DNA of 64,000 bases from Spartobacteria bacterium (GTDB lineage: Bacteria; Verrucomicrobiota; Verrucomicrobiia; Chthoniobacterales; Chthoniobacteraceae). Positions 35,619 to 45,002 of the stretch are shown here, in pieces. Both the position numbers and the translations under genes were made by a program. The stretch is taken from assembly GCA_021324395.1 (NCBI GenBank), contig JAJPJG010000030.1:40641-104640 (forward strand). The letters are read 5' to 3'. Numbering within the stretch: position 1 is the stretch's first letter; every line of letters begins with the position of its first letter. The notes under the pieces are model-generated. The model was not told where the DNA came from. It ran no database searches and was given only the letters and a program-made list of their open reading frames with translations.

Positions 35619-37918
35619 ACCGCAAAATCGCGCTCGCGGTTTTTGCGGTTCTCGTCGTCGCTGCTCCGCTTCTTTTCGGCGCCGCGGATCGCATTTTTCA
35701 AATAGGCCTGACGATTCTGCTCGGCTTCGGATTCCTCGCGCAGCCGCCGGAAGTTCCGAAATGGCCGCGCACCTGGAAATGGGCGGTTTTTCTTTTCATC
35801 AGCGCCGTAATCGCGAAGGAATTTTTGCCCGCTGCATGGTTCGGCATCGAGCCGTGGCAAAACGTGCTGACGCGCGACTACGCGCTTGCGATTCCGCCGA
35901 CGCACAATCCCGAGCCTGCGCGTGCGCTCGACACTATTCTCGCCGTCGCGATCGGCTCCGCGTTTTTCGTATGGGTGCGCACGCTCGCCGCAGAGCCGCG
36001 CGCACGCGTTGCGCTTGCGTGGACGCTTGCAAGCGCGGCGTTCGTGTTCGCGGTTGTTTGCCTCGCGATGGGCACGCGCCAGGATTTCATGATTTACGGA
36101 TGGCGTTATACGCCGGGCTGGACAGGTTTCGGACCGTTTCCGAACCGTAATCACACTGCTGCGTTCCTGGCGATGGGTGCGCTCGCCGGTTGCGGTTGCA
36201 CTGTGCGGGCTGGGCGCCGAAAAAACTACGCGCAAATTTTCGTCGGATTTGCGCTGATCGCGATTATTTTCGTCGCGCTCGTGCAGAGCAAATCACGCGG
36301 TGGTTTGATCGGTTTTGGTTTTGGCCTGCTCGTTTTCGGCGTGTTAACGGTCGCGCGCATCCGCACCCGCGCGGCACTGGTCGGCGCGCTCGGTTCGCTG
36401 CTTATCAGCGCCGGATTGCTGTTTGCATTTGGTGCGAAATTGCTCGCCCGTTTCAATTCGCCGACCGACGGCAACGTCTCAAATCAAATCCGCCGCGCGA
36501 TCTGGCGCGACACCATCGCGATGTGGAAACATGCGCCGCTACATGGATTCGGACTCGACACTTTTTCGCAGCTTTTCCCGTTCTACCAAGCCGTCCGCGT
36601 CGAGGATGCGGTTGTGTTACACCCGGAAAGCAGTTGGCTGCTCTGGCTCGTAGAGCTTGGCGCGATTCCGGTCTGCGTGCTCGCGGTTGCGCTATTGTAT
36701 TTTCTAATCAAAAACGGACGCGACATGTTTGTCGGCGAACGCGGCTTTTACATTCGCGCCGGGGCGCTGGCTGCAGTCGCCGCGCTGCTTTGCCACTCCA
36801 TTTACGATGTGCCCGCGCATCGCTGGGCGACCGCGGGATTTGGTCTCGCGCTGCTCGCAATCGCCTGTCCGCCGCGCGAGCGTGAATCACGCCTGCGGCT
36901 CGAACGGTCTGCGGCGCTCATTCCGTTTGCGATTGCCGCTTTCTGGCTGCTGCCAGTTTTTTCGGGTGTTCCCGACTGGTCGCCGACAACGCTTGCAAAG
37001 CTGCTCGCGCAAGCGGCAAGGACTCCGACACTCGTTTCGGCTGCTGATTTGCGAAATGATATCCGCTTTTTCCCATTGAACGCCGATCTGCACGAGGCGC
37101 TCGGCTTGCGTTATCTGACGAGTGGCGCGACTTCGCACGCGTGGAATGAGTTTCGTGCCGCCGATCGACTCGATGCGACGTCATGGCAACTTCCCGCGAC
37201 GCAAGCGTGGATCAGCCAGCAATATTCCCCGGGCATGGCGCGCCACTTTTGGAGCGTCGCGATCGAGCGCTCCGGCCATCGCGCGCCGGATATTTTTCCG
37301 CTGGCTTACAAACAAACCGAGGCAAACGACGGCGCGAAATTTTGGGCGAGCTACACGAACGAGCATCCGGAATTTCTGACGATCTACGCCGATCAAGTCT
37401 CTGATCAAATCGAGGCGCGCGCCGCTTTTGAAAAATGGTGGATCGTGCGCGCGAACGCCGACAACCTCACTTCATTTGAGACCAAATATTTCTACTACTG
37501 CGCTTCCAAATGGGGGACGCGCGAGCAGTTCGATCAATGGATGAAACGGCATCCGGAACTTGAGGCGGGCGATTTCAAAAGCTGGGCAAATCTGCTGCAT
37601 CATTGGAACGACGACGCGGCGGCGTGGGCGCTGCTCACGCGCTGGATCAAGGAGCCATCCTTTCCGCAATTTCCGCGCAGCGACCGGCCTGACGCGCTTC
37701 AAGCGACGTGGTTTTCGAATCCGGAAAATGCGGTCAACGCGCAGGCGTTTGCATTCGAGCTTTCCGAGCGTGGCGAGATCGAGCGCAGCCGCAATGTGAT
37801 TTTCAAAGTCGCCGACAGCAGCAATCCGCCCGCGTGGTTTTTGCAAAAAGCGGCGTATCTGTATGCCGCGAGCGGTGATTACGCGAATGCCGTTCGCGTG
37901 CTGCTGCGCGACGGCTAG
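35606..37918 (+). CDS. O-antigen ligase/polymerase-like membrane protein
   Basis: A 770-residue protein with about ten to twelve helices in the first 460 residues and Wzy_C/WaaL-type marks: GPFPNRNHTAAFLAMG, SKSRGGLIGFGF and LHPESSWLLWLVELG. The remaining 300 residues are soluble and helical (for example SGATSHAWNEFRAADRLDA), possibly TPR-like. It probably polymerises or ligates the surface glycan. It overlaps the WecA-like gene, so the two are likely cotranslated. Confidence 0.8.
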   Translation: METLNRKIALAVFAVLVVAAPLLFGAADRIFQIGLTILLGFGFLAQPPEVPKWPRTWKWAVFLFISAVIAKEFLPAAWFGIEPWQNVLTRDYALAIPPTHNPEPARALDTILAVAIGSAFFVWVRTLAAEPRARVALAWTLASAAFVFAVVCLAMGTRQDFMIYGWRYTPGWTGFGPFPNRNHTAAFLAMGALAGCGCTVRAGRRKNYAQIFVGFALIAIIFVALVQSKSRGGLIGFGFGLLVFGVLTVARIRTRAALVGALGSLLISAGLLFAFGAKLLARFNSPTDGNVSNQIRRAIWRDTIAMWKHAPLHGFGLDTFSQLFPFYQAVRVEDAVVLHPESSWLLWLVELGAIPVCVLAVALLYFLIKNGRDMFVGERGFYIRAGALAAVAALLCHSIYDVPAHRWATAGFGLALLAIACPPRERESRLRLERSAALIPFAIAAFWLLPVFSGVPDWSPTTLAKLLAQAARTPTLVSAADLRNDIRFFPLNADLHEALGLRYLTSGATSHAWNEFRAADRLDATSWQLPATQAWISQQYSPGMARHFWSVAIERSGHRAPDIFPLAYKQTEANDGAKFWASYTNEHPEFLTIYADQVSDQIEARAAFEKWWIVRANADNLTSFETKYFYYCASKWGTREQFDQWMKRHPELEAGDFKSWANLLHHWNDDAAAWALLTRWIKEPSFPQFPRSDRPDALQATWFSNPENAVNAQAFAFELSERGEIERSRNVIFKVADSSNPPAWFLQKAAYLYAASGDYANAVRVLLRDG

Positions 37919-37973
37919 CAGCGCGAAGGCTGCCGATTGACTCTCATCCACACTCGTTTTACAGTCGCGTTGG

Positions 37974-38441
37974 ATGGACGCCGCGCTTCGCAAAAAAATC
38001 TACGACTTCATCGAGGAGCATGGTCTGCGCAAGACCGCGCAGCGCGATGCGATCATCGAGGCGGCGTTCAGCACGACCGAGCACTACACCGCCGAGGACC
38101 TGCTCAGCATGGCGAAAAGAATCGAGCCGAGCGTTTCGCGCGCGACTGTCTACCGGACGATTCCGCTGCTCGTGAAATGCGGCGTTTTGCGCGAGATGGA
38201 TTTTGGCAAGGAACAGAAATACTACGATCCGAACTTTGTTGAACACCCGACGCACAACCACTTGATCTGCGTCGATTGCAACAAGATCGTCGAGTTCGAG
38301 GACCGCAATATCGAGACCCTTGAAAATTGCATCACGAAGCGCCTCGGTTTTTCGCCCGCGTCAAAAATCATCCGCATCGAAGCCACGTGCGATAAGCTCA
38401 AATCGAGCGGTGCGTGCAAGAATCGCGGAAAATGTGATTAG
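37974..38441 (+). CDS. Fur-family metalloregulator
   Basis: A 155-residue Fur/PerR/Zur-type repressor. An N-terminal winged helix (LRKTAQRDAIIEAAF, VSRATVYRTIPLLVKCG) is followed by the metal and dimer domain with HNHLICVDC, plus Cys pairs at the end (CDKLKSSGACKNRGKC) that bind structural zinc. It should sense iron, zinc or peroxide; the sequence alone does not decide which. ATG 37974 is the only good start. Confidence 0.92.
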   Translation: MDAALRKKIYDFIEEHGLRKTAQRDAIIEAAFSTTEHYTAEDLLSMAKRIEPSVSRATVYRTIPLLVKCGVLREMDFGKEQKYYDPNFVEHPTHNHLICVDCNKIVEFEDRNIETLENCITKRLGFSPASKIIRIEATCDKLKSSGACKNRGKCD

Positions 38442-38466
38442 CCGCTAAAAAACCAGCTCTTCCCCC

Positions 38467-38817
38467 TTGAACAAAACACTCGTCTCCGCTGTGGCGATGC
38501 TCGTGTGCATTGGCGCGCTCGCGCTCGCGCTCGCATTCGGTTATACAAAATACAAAGCTGCGAAAGCGCAGAACGCCCTTTCAAATCCACAGGCCGATCA
38601 GGAAAGCGTCACGGAGGCTTTGACCGGACACGCCGGCGAGGCACGGATCGCAGCGCACATGCCGCCGCAGCTCAGCAACGCGAACACGGCAGGTTCACGC
38701 CACCGCGAAACACTCGAGAAGCTCGATGCCACCCCGCGGGCGAATGTCGGCACGATGGACGGCAGTATGCGTGACATGGAGCAGAGACAGCCGCCGGAAC
38801 GGCAGTCCAATCCGTGA
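38467..38817 (+). CDS. Small membrane-anchored protein, unknown
   Basis: A 116-residue product starting at TTG (TTGAACAAA). One N-terminal hydrophobic helix (LVSAVAMLVCIGALALALAFG) is followed by a polar, Gln/Arg/Pro-rich tail with no recognised domain (ends PPERQSNP). It follows the Fur-family gene by 25 bases on the same strand and may be co-transcribed. No function can be proposed. Confidence 0.55.
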   Translation: MNKTLVSAVAMLVCIGALALALAFGYTKYKAAKAQNALSNPQADQESVTEALTGHAGEARIAAHMPPQLSNANTAGSRHRETLEKLDATPRANVGTMDGSMRDMEQRQPPERQSNP

Positions 38818-38861
38818 TTGCGGTTTGCAAAACGGACGCACGCCGCCGATAACAAAGCGCC

Positions 38862-40229
38862 ATGTGGAAAGGCCGCTTTAAAACTGAAACCGCCGAATTG
38901 CTGAAACAATACAGCGAGTCGATTTCATTCGACTGGCGTTTGTATCGGCACGACATCGCGGGCTCGATCGCGCATTCGAAAGCGCTGCTCGATGGCGGCC
39001 TGCTCACAGGCGATGAGCAGACACAAATCGAGAGCGGCTTGTTAACGATTCGCGATGAGATCGAACGCGGTGGATTCAAGTTCAGCCGCGACCTTGAAGA
39101 CATTCACATGAATATCGAGGCCGAGCTGACGAAGCGGATCGGCGCCGCAGGCGCGAAGCTTCACACCGCGCGCAGCCGCAATGATCAAGTCGCGCTCGAC
39201 CTGCGGCTTTATCTGCGCGACGAAACGGACGCGATTTCGCGCAGTGTCCAGGAACTGCAACGCAGCCTCGTCGCGCTCGCGGAACGCAATGCGGACGTGA
39301 TCATTCCCGGCTACACGCATTTGCAGCGCGCTCAGCCGGTGCTGTTCGCGCATCATTTGCTGGCTTACGTCGAAATGCTCCAGCGCGATGCGGACCGGCT
39401 CGCCGATGCACGCAAGCGCATCAACGTGATGCCGCTCGGCTCAGGCGCGATTGCCGGGTCGACGATCAATTTGAACCGCGAGCTTATCGCGAAAGAGCTC
39501 GGCTTTCCCGCGATCACGCAAAACTCGATGGACGCAGTGAGCGATCGCGATTTCGCGTGCGAACTACTCGCGGCGATCGCACTCATCGGCGTGCATCTTT
39601 CGCGACTCAGCGAGGATTTAATTTTGTGGGCGTCGAGCGAATTCAAATTCATCACGATTAGCGATGCGTTCACGACCGGCTCGTCATTGATGCCGCAGAA
39701 AAAGAATCCCGATGTCGCAGAGCTCACGCGCGGAAAAACCGGACGGCTCATCGGCAATCTCGTTTCGCTGCTGACGACGATGAAGGGCCTGCCGATGACC
39801 TACAATCGCGACATGCAGGAGGACAAAGAGCCGGTGTTCGATTCCGTGGACACGATAAAAGCGGCGCTTGATGTTTGCGCCGCGATGCTGCTGGAAATCG
39901 AAGTCCATGCCGACCGCGCGGCAGAGGCTGTGAACGACCCACTGCTGCTCGCGACCGATCTCGCTGATTATCTCGTGAAGCGCGGCGTGCCGTTCCGCCA
40001 GGCGCACGAAGTCATCGGCAAAACCGTCGCGCTTTGCGCCGAACGCGGCGTGACGTTTCACGAGTTGACGCTCGCGGATTACCAAAAGCTCTCGCCTGCG
40101 TTTGAAAACGGTGTGCTCGCATTGCTGGACGTGCGGAAATCCATCGACGAGCGGCAAACCATCGGCGCGCCATCGACGAAAAACGTCGCCGCGCAATTGC
40201 AGCGCTGGCGCGAAAAGCTCGCGTCATGA
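38862..40229 (+). CDS. argH: Argininosuccinate lyase
   Basis: A 455-residue enzyme of the fumarase/aspartase superfamily that splits argininosuccinate into arginine and fumarate. Signature SSLMPQKKNPD lies near residues 274-284 (catalytic Ser in the mobile loop), and the other conserved stretches are TARSRNDQVALDLR and GYTHLQRAQP. Length is normal. Its TGA overlaps the ATG of the Nudix gene. No argG or argF is in the window. Confidence 0.96.
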   Translation: MWKGRFKTETAELLKQYSESISFDWRLYRHDIAGSIAHSKALLDGGLLTGDEQTQIESGLLTIRDEIERGGFKFSRDLEDIHMNIEAELTKRIGAAGAKLHTARSRNDQVALDLRLYLRDETDAISRSVQELQRSLVALAERNADVIIPGYTHLQRAQPVLFAHHLLAYVEMLQRDADRLADARKRINVMPLGSGAIAGSTINLNRELIAKELGFPAITQNSMDAVSDRDFACELLAAIALIGVHLSRLSEDLILWASSEFKFITISDAFTTGSSLMPQKKNPDVAELTRGKTGRLIGNLVSLLTTMKGLPMTYNRDMQEDKEPVFDSVDTIKAALDVCAAMLLEIEVHADRAAEAVNDPLLLATDLADYLVKRGVPFRQAHEVIGKTVALCAERGVTFHELTLADYQKLSPAFENGVLALLDVRKSIDERQTIGAPSTKNVAAQLQRWREKLAS

Positions 40230-40822
40230 TTTTTCACGACTTCATTCGCGACAGCGAAGGCTGGCAGACGATTCGCCGCGACCTCGTTTTCGACAACCCG
40301 CACCTGCGCGTTTTTGATACCGAAACCCGAACGCCATCGCGTCCGGACGGCTGCCACTGGCTCGTCGCGCATCGCAAAGCCGCAGCCGTCGTCGCGCCGC
40401 TCACGAGTGATGGAAAATATCTGCTCGTGCGGCAGGAGCGCGTGCCGATTCGCGCCGCGATCTGGGAATTTCCGGCGGGACAAATCGACGAAAATCGCGA
40501 GCACGACGAGCGCGCGATTCGCGAAACCGCGCTACGCGAGCTGCGCGAAGAATCGGGCCACGAGCTGGCGCTCGACGGCGAGTTGATTCCGCTCGGCTAC
40601 TTTTTTCCGTCATGCGGATTTACCGATGAGCACTCGTATTTGTTTCTCGCGCGCGGCGTGGTTCCGAGTGCGTCGGGTGACGAGCAGGATGAAAACGAAG
40701 CGATCACCGAATGCCGCGCTTTTTCGCGCGACGAATTCCGGTCGATGATCGCGCACAACGAAATCCGCGACGCAAACACGCTCAGCGCCTTTGCACGGCT
40801 GTGCGCGCTCGAGCTTTTCTAA
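40226..40822 (+). CDS. Nudix hydrolase, ADP-ribose pyrophosphatase-like
   Basis: A 198-residue Nudix hydrolase. The Nudix box is complete: a Gly at the start (GQIDEN), then ETALRELREESGHEL, so the metal-binding Glu residues are in place. VRQERVPIRAAIWEFPAGQID is typical of the ADP-ribose/NDP-sugar branch. It probably clears a nucleoside diphosphate derivative. ATG overlaps argH's stop (ATGA), so it is cotranslated with argH. Confidence 0.88.
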   Translation: MIFHDFIRDSEGWQTIRRDLVFDNPHLRVFDTETRTPSRPDGCHWLVAHRKAAAVVAPLTSDGKYLLVRQERVPIRAAIWEFPAGQIDENREHDERAIRETALRELREESGHELALDGELIPLGYFFPSCGFTDEHSYLFLARGVVPSASGDEQDENEAITECRAFSRDEFRSMIAHNEIRDANTLSAFARLCALELF

Positions 40823-41626
40823 ATGCAATCGTCCTGGCTGCAGCGTTTGTTCAAGGTTCGCCAGGGGATGGAGGAAACGAAACCGTTTCTCGAGCATCTC
40901 GAGGATCTGCGCTGGATGCTCGTGAAAATGGCAATCGCACTCGTGACCGGCATGGTGCTCAGCTTTTCCTATCGCGTCGAAATCGTCCGCCTGCTGCAAA
41001 AGCCGCTGCGCGACATCGACCCGAATCTTGTCGCAAACCTGCAGGTTTTCGGCGTCATGGATTCGCTGCTGATCTCGATCCGGCTCGCGTTTTACGCCGG
41101 CATCGTCCTCACGTTCCCGCTGCTTCTTTTTTTCATCGCGCAATTCGTCCTCCCCGCGCTGACGCTGAAGGAAAAGAAATTCATTCTCCCCGGAATTCTG
41201 TTCGGCTTCGCGCTATTCGGCACCGGCGTCTGCGTGTCGTATTTCGTGGTGCTGCCGCGCACGCTCGAGTTTTGCTACAAGGACGCGAGCAAACTCGACT
41301 GGACGCTGCGCCCGCCGGTCGACAAATACTTTTCATTCGTCACAAACATGACGCTCGCGCTCGGCCTCGCGTTCGAGCTGCCCATCGTCGTGCTCGCGCT
41401 GAACTACCTCGGCTTCCTCAGCGTCGAGACGATGCGCAAAACGCGCACCTTCGCCATCCCGCTCATCCTCGTCCTCGCCGCCATCATCGCGCCGACGCCC
41501 GACCCATTCACACTCATCGCATTCGCGCTGCCGCTCTACCTGCTTTACGAGCTGAGCATCGTGCTCGCCGTGCTATCGGAAAAACGGCGCAAATCCGGCA
41601 ACGGGCAGGTAATCGAGAAGCCGTAG
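40823..41626 (+). CDS. tatC: Sec-independent (Tat) translocase TatC
   Basis: A 267-residue inner-membrane protein with about six helices. The family start is FLEHLEDLRWMLVK, the conserved Glu of the TatA/TatB site is in KPFLEHLE, and the later pattern FELPIVV is seen. It is the receptor and core of the Tat export complex for folded, often cofactor-binding, proteins. tatA or tatB is not in the window. It starts directly after the Nudix stop (TAAATG). Confidence 0.95.
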   Translation: MQSSWLQRLFKVRQGMEETKPFLEHLEDLRWMLVKMAIALVTGMVLSFSYRVEIVRLLQKPLRDIDPNLVANLQVFGVMDSLLISIRLAFYAGIVLTFPLLLFFIAQFVLPALTLKEKKFILPGILFGFALFGTGVCVSYFVVLPRTLEFCYKDASKLDWTLRPPVDKYFSFVTNMTLALGLAFELPIVVLALNYLGFLSVETMRKTRTFAIPLILVLAAIIAPTPDPFTLIAFALPLYLLYELSIVLAVLSEKRRKSGNGQVIEKP

Positions 41627-41690
41627 CACTGGTATATACCCGAGCAGCGCCGTTATTGACAGCGGCAGGGGGTTGCCGTTAAGCGCAGGC

Positions 41691-43103
41691 ATGATTCGTT
41701 TCCTCCCTGTCCGCATCGGCGCTGTTTTCGCGCTGGTTTCCGCTTTGCACTGCCATGCCGATACGGGCGGGGTGCTTCACTGGAAGTGCAGCACGCAGGG
41801 CAGTCCGTGGAGCGACAGGCCGGATGTGGCGATGAGTGAGAAGGTGCCGGTGCCGGCTGCCCCGCGGGCGCTGGTGCTGGTGGAATCGAGGCGGCGGGAG
41901 CAGGTGATCGATGGATGGGGCGGTTGCTTCAATGAGCGGGGCTGGAAGGCGATGGAGGTGTTGTCGCCCAGCGAGCGCGAGAAGCTTCTGCGCAATCTTT
42001 TTGACGTAAAAGAGGGGCTGAACCTGAACATCAACCGGACGCCGATCGGTGCGAGCGATTACGCGATCACGCTCTACTCGCTGGATGAGTCGCCGGGGGA
42101 TTTCACGATGCAGCATTTCAGCATCGACCGCGACAAGGAGCGGTTGATCCCCTACATCAAGGCGGCGCTGGCGGTGCGCCCGGACATGAAGCTCTGGGGT
42201 GTGCCGTGGTCGCCGCCGTCGTGGATGAAGGACAATAACAATCTCGTCGCGGGCAAGATCAAGGATGACGACCAGACGCTCGACGCGCTGGCGCTTTACT
42301 TTGTGCGCTACGTGCAGGCTTACAAGGCGACGGGCGTGGAGATCAACATGGTGATGCCGCAGAACGAGCCGAACATAGCGAGCAATTACACGTCTTGTCT
42401 CTGGACGGGGGAGCAGATGGCGAAATTCGTGGGCTATCATCTCGGGCCGGCTTTTCGTAAGCAGAACCTGACGACGAGCATCTTCCTCGGGACGTTCAAT
42501 GACTCGGGCCGCGGCGGCTATGCGTTCTGGGTGGGGCCGTCGATGCAGGACCCGACCGTGCGGCAGTATGTCGGCGGGATCGGCTGCCAGTGGAGCGGCG
42601 CGACGACGATGGCCGAGACGCATTTCCTTTTCCCCGATCTCAAGGTGATCCAGTCGGAAGCAGAGTGCGGCAAGCCGAACACGAACGACTGGGCATTTGG
42701 CGAAAAGCAATTCGAGCTGGCGAAGAAGTGGTTCGGCGCGGGCGCGAGCGTGAACACGATCTGGAATCTCGTGCTCGACGAGACGGGACTGAGCACGGCG
42801 AACTGGGCGCAATGCTCGCCGGTGGTCGTGGACAGCAAGACGAAGGCGGTGACCTACACGCCGTTTTACTATTGCTACAAACATTTCGCGCATTACGTGC
42901 ATCCCGGCGCTCACGTGCTGGCCGCGCAGAGCTCATGGGGCGACAAAGTGGCGTTTGTGAATCCGGACGGCGAAGTCGTGGTCGTGATGGGCAACTCCTC
43001 GGACACGGATGGAGCAATCGCGCTGAACATCGACGGCAGGCAATCCGACGTCGTCACGCTGCCGGCGCATTCGTTTAATACGTTTACGTTGCCGGCTCGG
43101 TAA
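41691..43103 (+). CDS. GH30-family glycoside hydrolase, secreted
   Basis: A 470-residue GH30 enzyme with a signal peptide (IGAVFALVSALHCHA), which selects ATG 41691 over TTG 41673. Markers are QVIDGWGGCFNERG, NRTPIGASDYA, PWSPPSWMKDNN, the acid/base Glu in MPQNEPN and the nucleophile Glu in IQSEAECG. A beta-sandwich ends the protein. GH30 acts as glucosylceramidase, xylanase or beta-1,6-glucanase; the close match to MVMPQNEPN fits the beta-1,6-glucanase/glucosylceramidase branch, but the substrate is not proven. The base composition is more G-rich in wobble positions than its neighbours. Confidence 0.9.
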   Translation: MIRFLPVRIGAVFALVSALHCHADTGGVLHWKCSTQGSPWSDRPDVAMSEKVPVPAAPRALVLVESRRREQVIDGWGGCFNERGWKAMEVLSPSEREKLLRNLFDVKEGLNLNINRTPIGASDYAITLYSLDESPGDFTMQHFSIDRDKERLIPYIKAALAVRPDMKLWGVPWSPPSWMKDNNNLVAGKIKDDDQTLDALALYFVRYVQAYKATGVEINMVMPQNEPNIASNYTSCLWTGEQMAKFVGYHLGPAFRKQNLTTSIFLGTFNDSGRGGYAFWVGPSMQDPTVRQYVGGIGCQWSGATTMAETHFLFPDLKVIQSEAECGKPNTNDWAFGEKQFELAKKWFGAGASVNTIWNLVLDETGLSTANWAQCSPVVVDSKTKAVTYTPFYYCYKHFAHYVHPGAHVLAAQSSWGDKVAFVNPDGEVVVVMGNSSDTDGAIALNIDGRQSDVVTLPAHSFNTFTLPAR

Positions 43104-43215
43104 GGCGTGGGTTTTCTAGCCAGTAGTAGAGAGCAGGGACGGGGCGGCGCTCGTCCCTCCAAGGGAAACGAATTTTGTAACCATCGCATGGGGCGATGCG
43201 TCTTGCGTGTTGAAT

Positions 43216-43722
43216 ATGAAACATTCCGCATTCACCAAATGGGCTGTCGCGCTTGTCGCGACGGCATTCATCGGCACCGGCGCATACGCGCAAACCGACT
43301 CCAAGACGCCTGCGCCTCAATGCCCGATGCCTCCGCCAGGTGGCGGATTTTTCGGCCATCCCGGACATATGATGGGCAAGCTCGCGGAGCTCGGCATCAC
43401 CGAGCAGCAAAAGGAGCAGATCAAGACCGTGATGCTCACCAACGCGCCCGCCGTGAAGCCGCTCATCCAGCAATTCGTGCAGGAGCGCCGTGCGTTAACC
43501 GATCTCGTCACGGCAACGCCCGTCAATGAGGCCGCTATTCGCGCGCAGGTCGCGAAAGTCGCCGCCGTCGGCGCGGACCTCGCGGTGAAGCACGCGCACA
43601 TTGCCGAGCAAATCCGCCCGATTCTGACGCCGGAGCAGATTCAAAAACTCCGGGACATGCGCATCGACGTCGAGTCGCACATCGACGCGATGATCCAGCA
43701 CGTCGGCGAAAACGCACAATGA
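43216..43722 (+). CDS. Spy/CpxP-like periplasmic LTXXQ protein
   Basis: About 168 residues with a signal peptide (ending AYAQ), a Pro/Gly-rich start of the mature form (QCPMPPPGGGFFGHPG) and a helical LTXXQ-type region (LGITEQQKEQIK and ILTPEQIQKLRD). Spy/CpxP proteins act as ATP-free chaperones or metal and stress sensors in the periplasm. ATG 43216 is chosen over the GTG at 43207. Three genes downstream (sigma factor, anti-sigma-like, a second LTXXQ protein) suggest one stress circuit. Confidence 0.8.
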   Translation: MKHSAFTKWAVALVATAFIGTGAYAQTDSKTPAPQCPMPPPGGGFFGHPGHMMGKLAELGITEQQKEQIKTVMLTNAPAVKPLIQQFVQERRALTDLVTATPVNEAAIRAQVAKVAAVGADLAVKHAHIAEQIRPILTPEQIQKLRDMRIDVESHIDAMIQHVGENAQ

Positions 43723-43798
43723 CCGATTCGCGGATGGCGCAGATATTCACGGACTTTTTCTCTGCGAAATCTGCGTCGTCTGCGGATAACCTCGTGCT

Positions 43799-44320
43799 GT
43801 GTCCGATGAAGAACTGGTCGCTTCGAGCCTCGCGGGAAATGACGCCGCATTCGCGGAGCTCGTTGCGCGGCACAAGCGTAAGGTTTTCGCGATGGCCGCG
43901 CGGTTCGGCCGCGACGACCAGCAGATTGACGACATCGCGCAGGAGACCTTCATCCGCGTGTGGCGTAGCCTCGCGAAGTTCCGCGCCGATGCGCCGTTCG
44001 AGCACTGGCTGTCGCGCATCGCGGTTCACGCCTGCTATGATTTCTTGCGCAAACACCGGCACGAGCGTGAGCACGTCGCGCTTGACGAAAATCTCGATGC
44101 GCCATCGCACGACACGCGCAACGACGCCGCGGAAATCCTGCACGCAGCGCTCGCGCAACTTTCACCGAAGGAACGTCTCGTGATTACGCTGCTCGAGCTG
44201 GAGGAAAAATCGGTGCGTGAAATTTCCATGCTCACCGGCTGGAGTGAGTCGAACGTGAAAGTGCGTGCGTTTCGTGCGCGAGCAGCGCTTAAGCGCATCC
44301 TGGAGCAACGCCATGAATGA
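43799..44320 (+). CDS. ECF-type RNA polymerase sigma factor
   Basis: A 173-residue sigma-70 of the ECF group. Region 2 (IDDIAQETFIRVWRSLAKFR) and region 4 (SVREISMLTGWSESNVKVRAFRARAALKRIL) are complete. GTG at 43799 is the start; no better ATG lies nearby. Its stop overlaps the ATG of a small membrane protein that probably holds it inactive (ATGAATGA). The target promoters are unknown. Confidence 0.9.
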   Translation: MSDEELVASSLAGNDAAFAELVARHKRKVFAMAARFGRDDQQIDDIAQETFIRVWRSLAKFRADAPFEHWLSRIAVHACYDFLRKHRHEREHVALDENLDAPSHDTRNDAAEILHAALAQLSPKERLVITLLELEEKSVREISMLTGWSESNVKVRAFRARAALKRILEQRHE

Positions 44321-44600
44321 CGAACAACTCAACGACCTTTTCCACGCCTCGCGCGCGCAGCATCGCGACACATCGCGCGCTGAATTCGCATTTGAGACGC
44401 GGCTGATGGCGCGGCTCCGCGCCGAGCGCGAGGAGTTGCCGCTGCTCATCTGGGCGCGACGGCTCTGCCCCGCTTTTGTCGTAGTTGTGCTCGCGCTAGC
44501 CGGCTGGACTTTCGCCTCCCTCGGCGACTGGCGCACCGATGCCGCGACGAAAAGCGACGACCTGCAATTCGTGCAGCTCGTCACCGGGAAAACATTATGA
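44313..44600 (+). CDS. Small single-pass membrane protein, anti-sigma candidate
   Basis: A product of about 95 residues with a short cytoplasmic helix rich in Glu, Arg and Asp (MNDEQLNDLFHASRAQ), one membrane helix (LCPAFVVVVLALAGWTF) and a short periplasmic tail. It is the usual place and size for an anti-sigma factor of an ECF module; there is no recognisable zinc-binding ZAS motif. Overlaps link it to the sigma gene before and the LTXXQ gene after. The role is inferred from position. Confidence 0.65.
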   Translation: MNDEQLNDLFHASRAQHRDTSRAEFAFETRLMARLRAEREELPLLIWARRLCPAFVVVVLALAGWTFASLGDWRTDAATKSDDLQFVQLVTGKTL

Positions 44601-44977
44601 AAAACGGAAAAGCGATCCTTATCCTCGTCGGCGTCTTCCTGCTCGGGGTGCTCGCAGGCGTGCTTGGCACCGCAAAGTTTGTGCAGGTGCAAATGCGCCA
44701 CTTCATGCAGGGCGGCCCGGAAGCCGTCGGCCAGATTATCGTCCGTCGCATCGGACACGAGCTGCGCCTCGACGCACCGCAACGCGAAAAAGTGCAGGCG
44801 ATCGTCACCAACGCCGCAGGCGAAATCCGCGCGGCGCGCCGCCAAATCCAGCCGCAGATCAACCAGACCTTCGAGAAATCAGCCGCCGAAATACGCGCCG
44901 TCCTCACACCCGGGCAGGCGCAAAAATTCGATAAGATCGTCACAGAAGGCCGGGCGCATTGGGAACACGCGCCGTGA
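44597..44977 (+). CDS. Membrane-anchored LTXXQ/CnrX-like sensor protein
   Basis: A 126-residue product. One N-terminal helix (ILILVGVFLLGVLAGVLG) anchors a helical periplasmic domain with RIGHELRLDAPQREKVQAIV and VLTPGQAQKFDKIV, which is an LTXXQ-type pattern. Together with the ECF sigma and the anti-sigma-like protein it resembles the architecture of metal-sensing CnrYXH systems; no metal site such as paired His is evident. ATGA overlap with the previous gene. Confidence 0.75.
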   Translation: MKNGKAILILVGVFLLGVLAGVLGTAKFVQVQMRHFMQGGPEAVGQIIVRRIGHELRLDAPQREKVQAIVTNAAGEIRAARRQIQPQINQTFEKSAAEIRAVLTPGQAQKFDKIVTEGRAHWEHAP

Positions 44978-45002
44978 TCCAACTCCGGCACCCAACACGT
45001 GC

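Noticed and set aside
41679-42914. 411-codon minus-strand frame opposite the GH30 gene
   Set aside because: Arg/His/Leu/Pro-rich shadow composition and no domain; the plus strand carries complete GH30 catalytic motifs.
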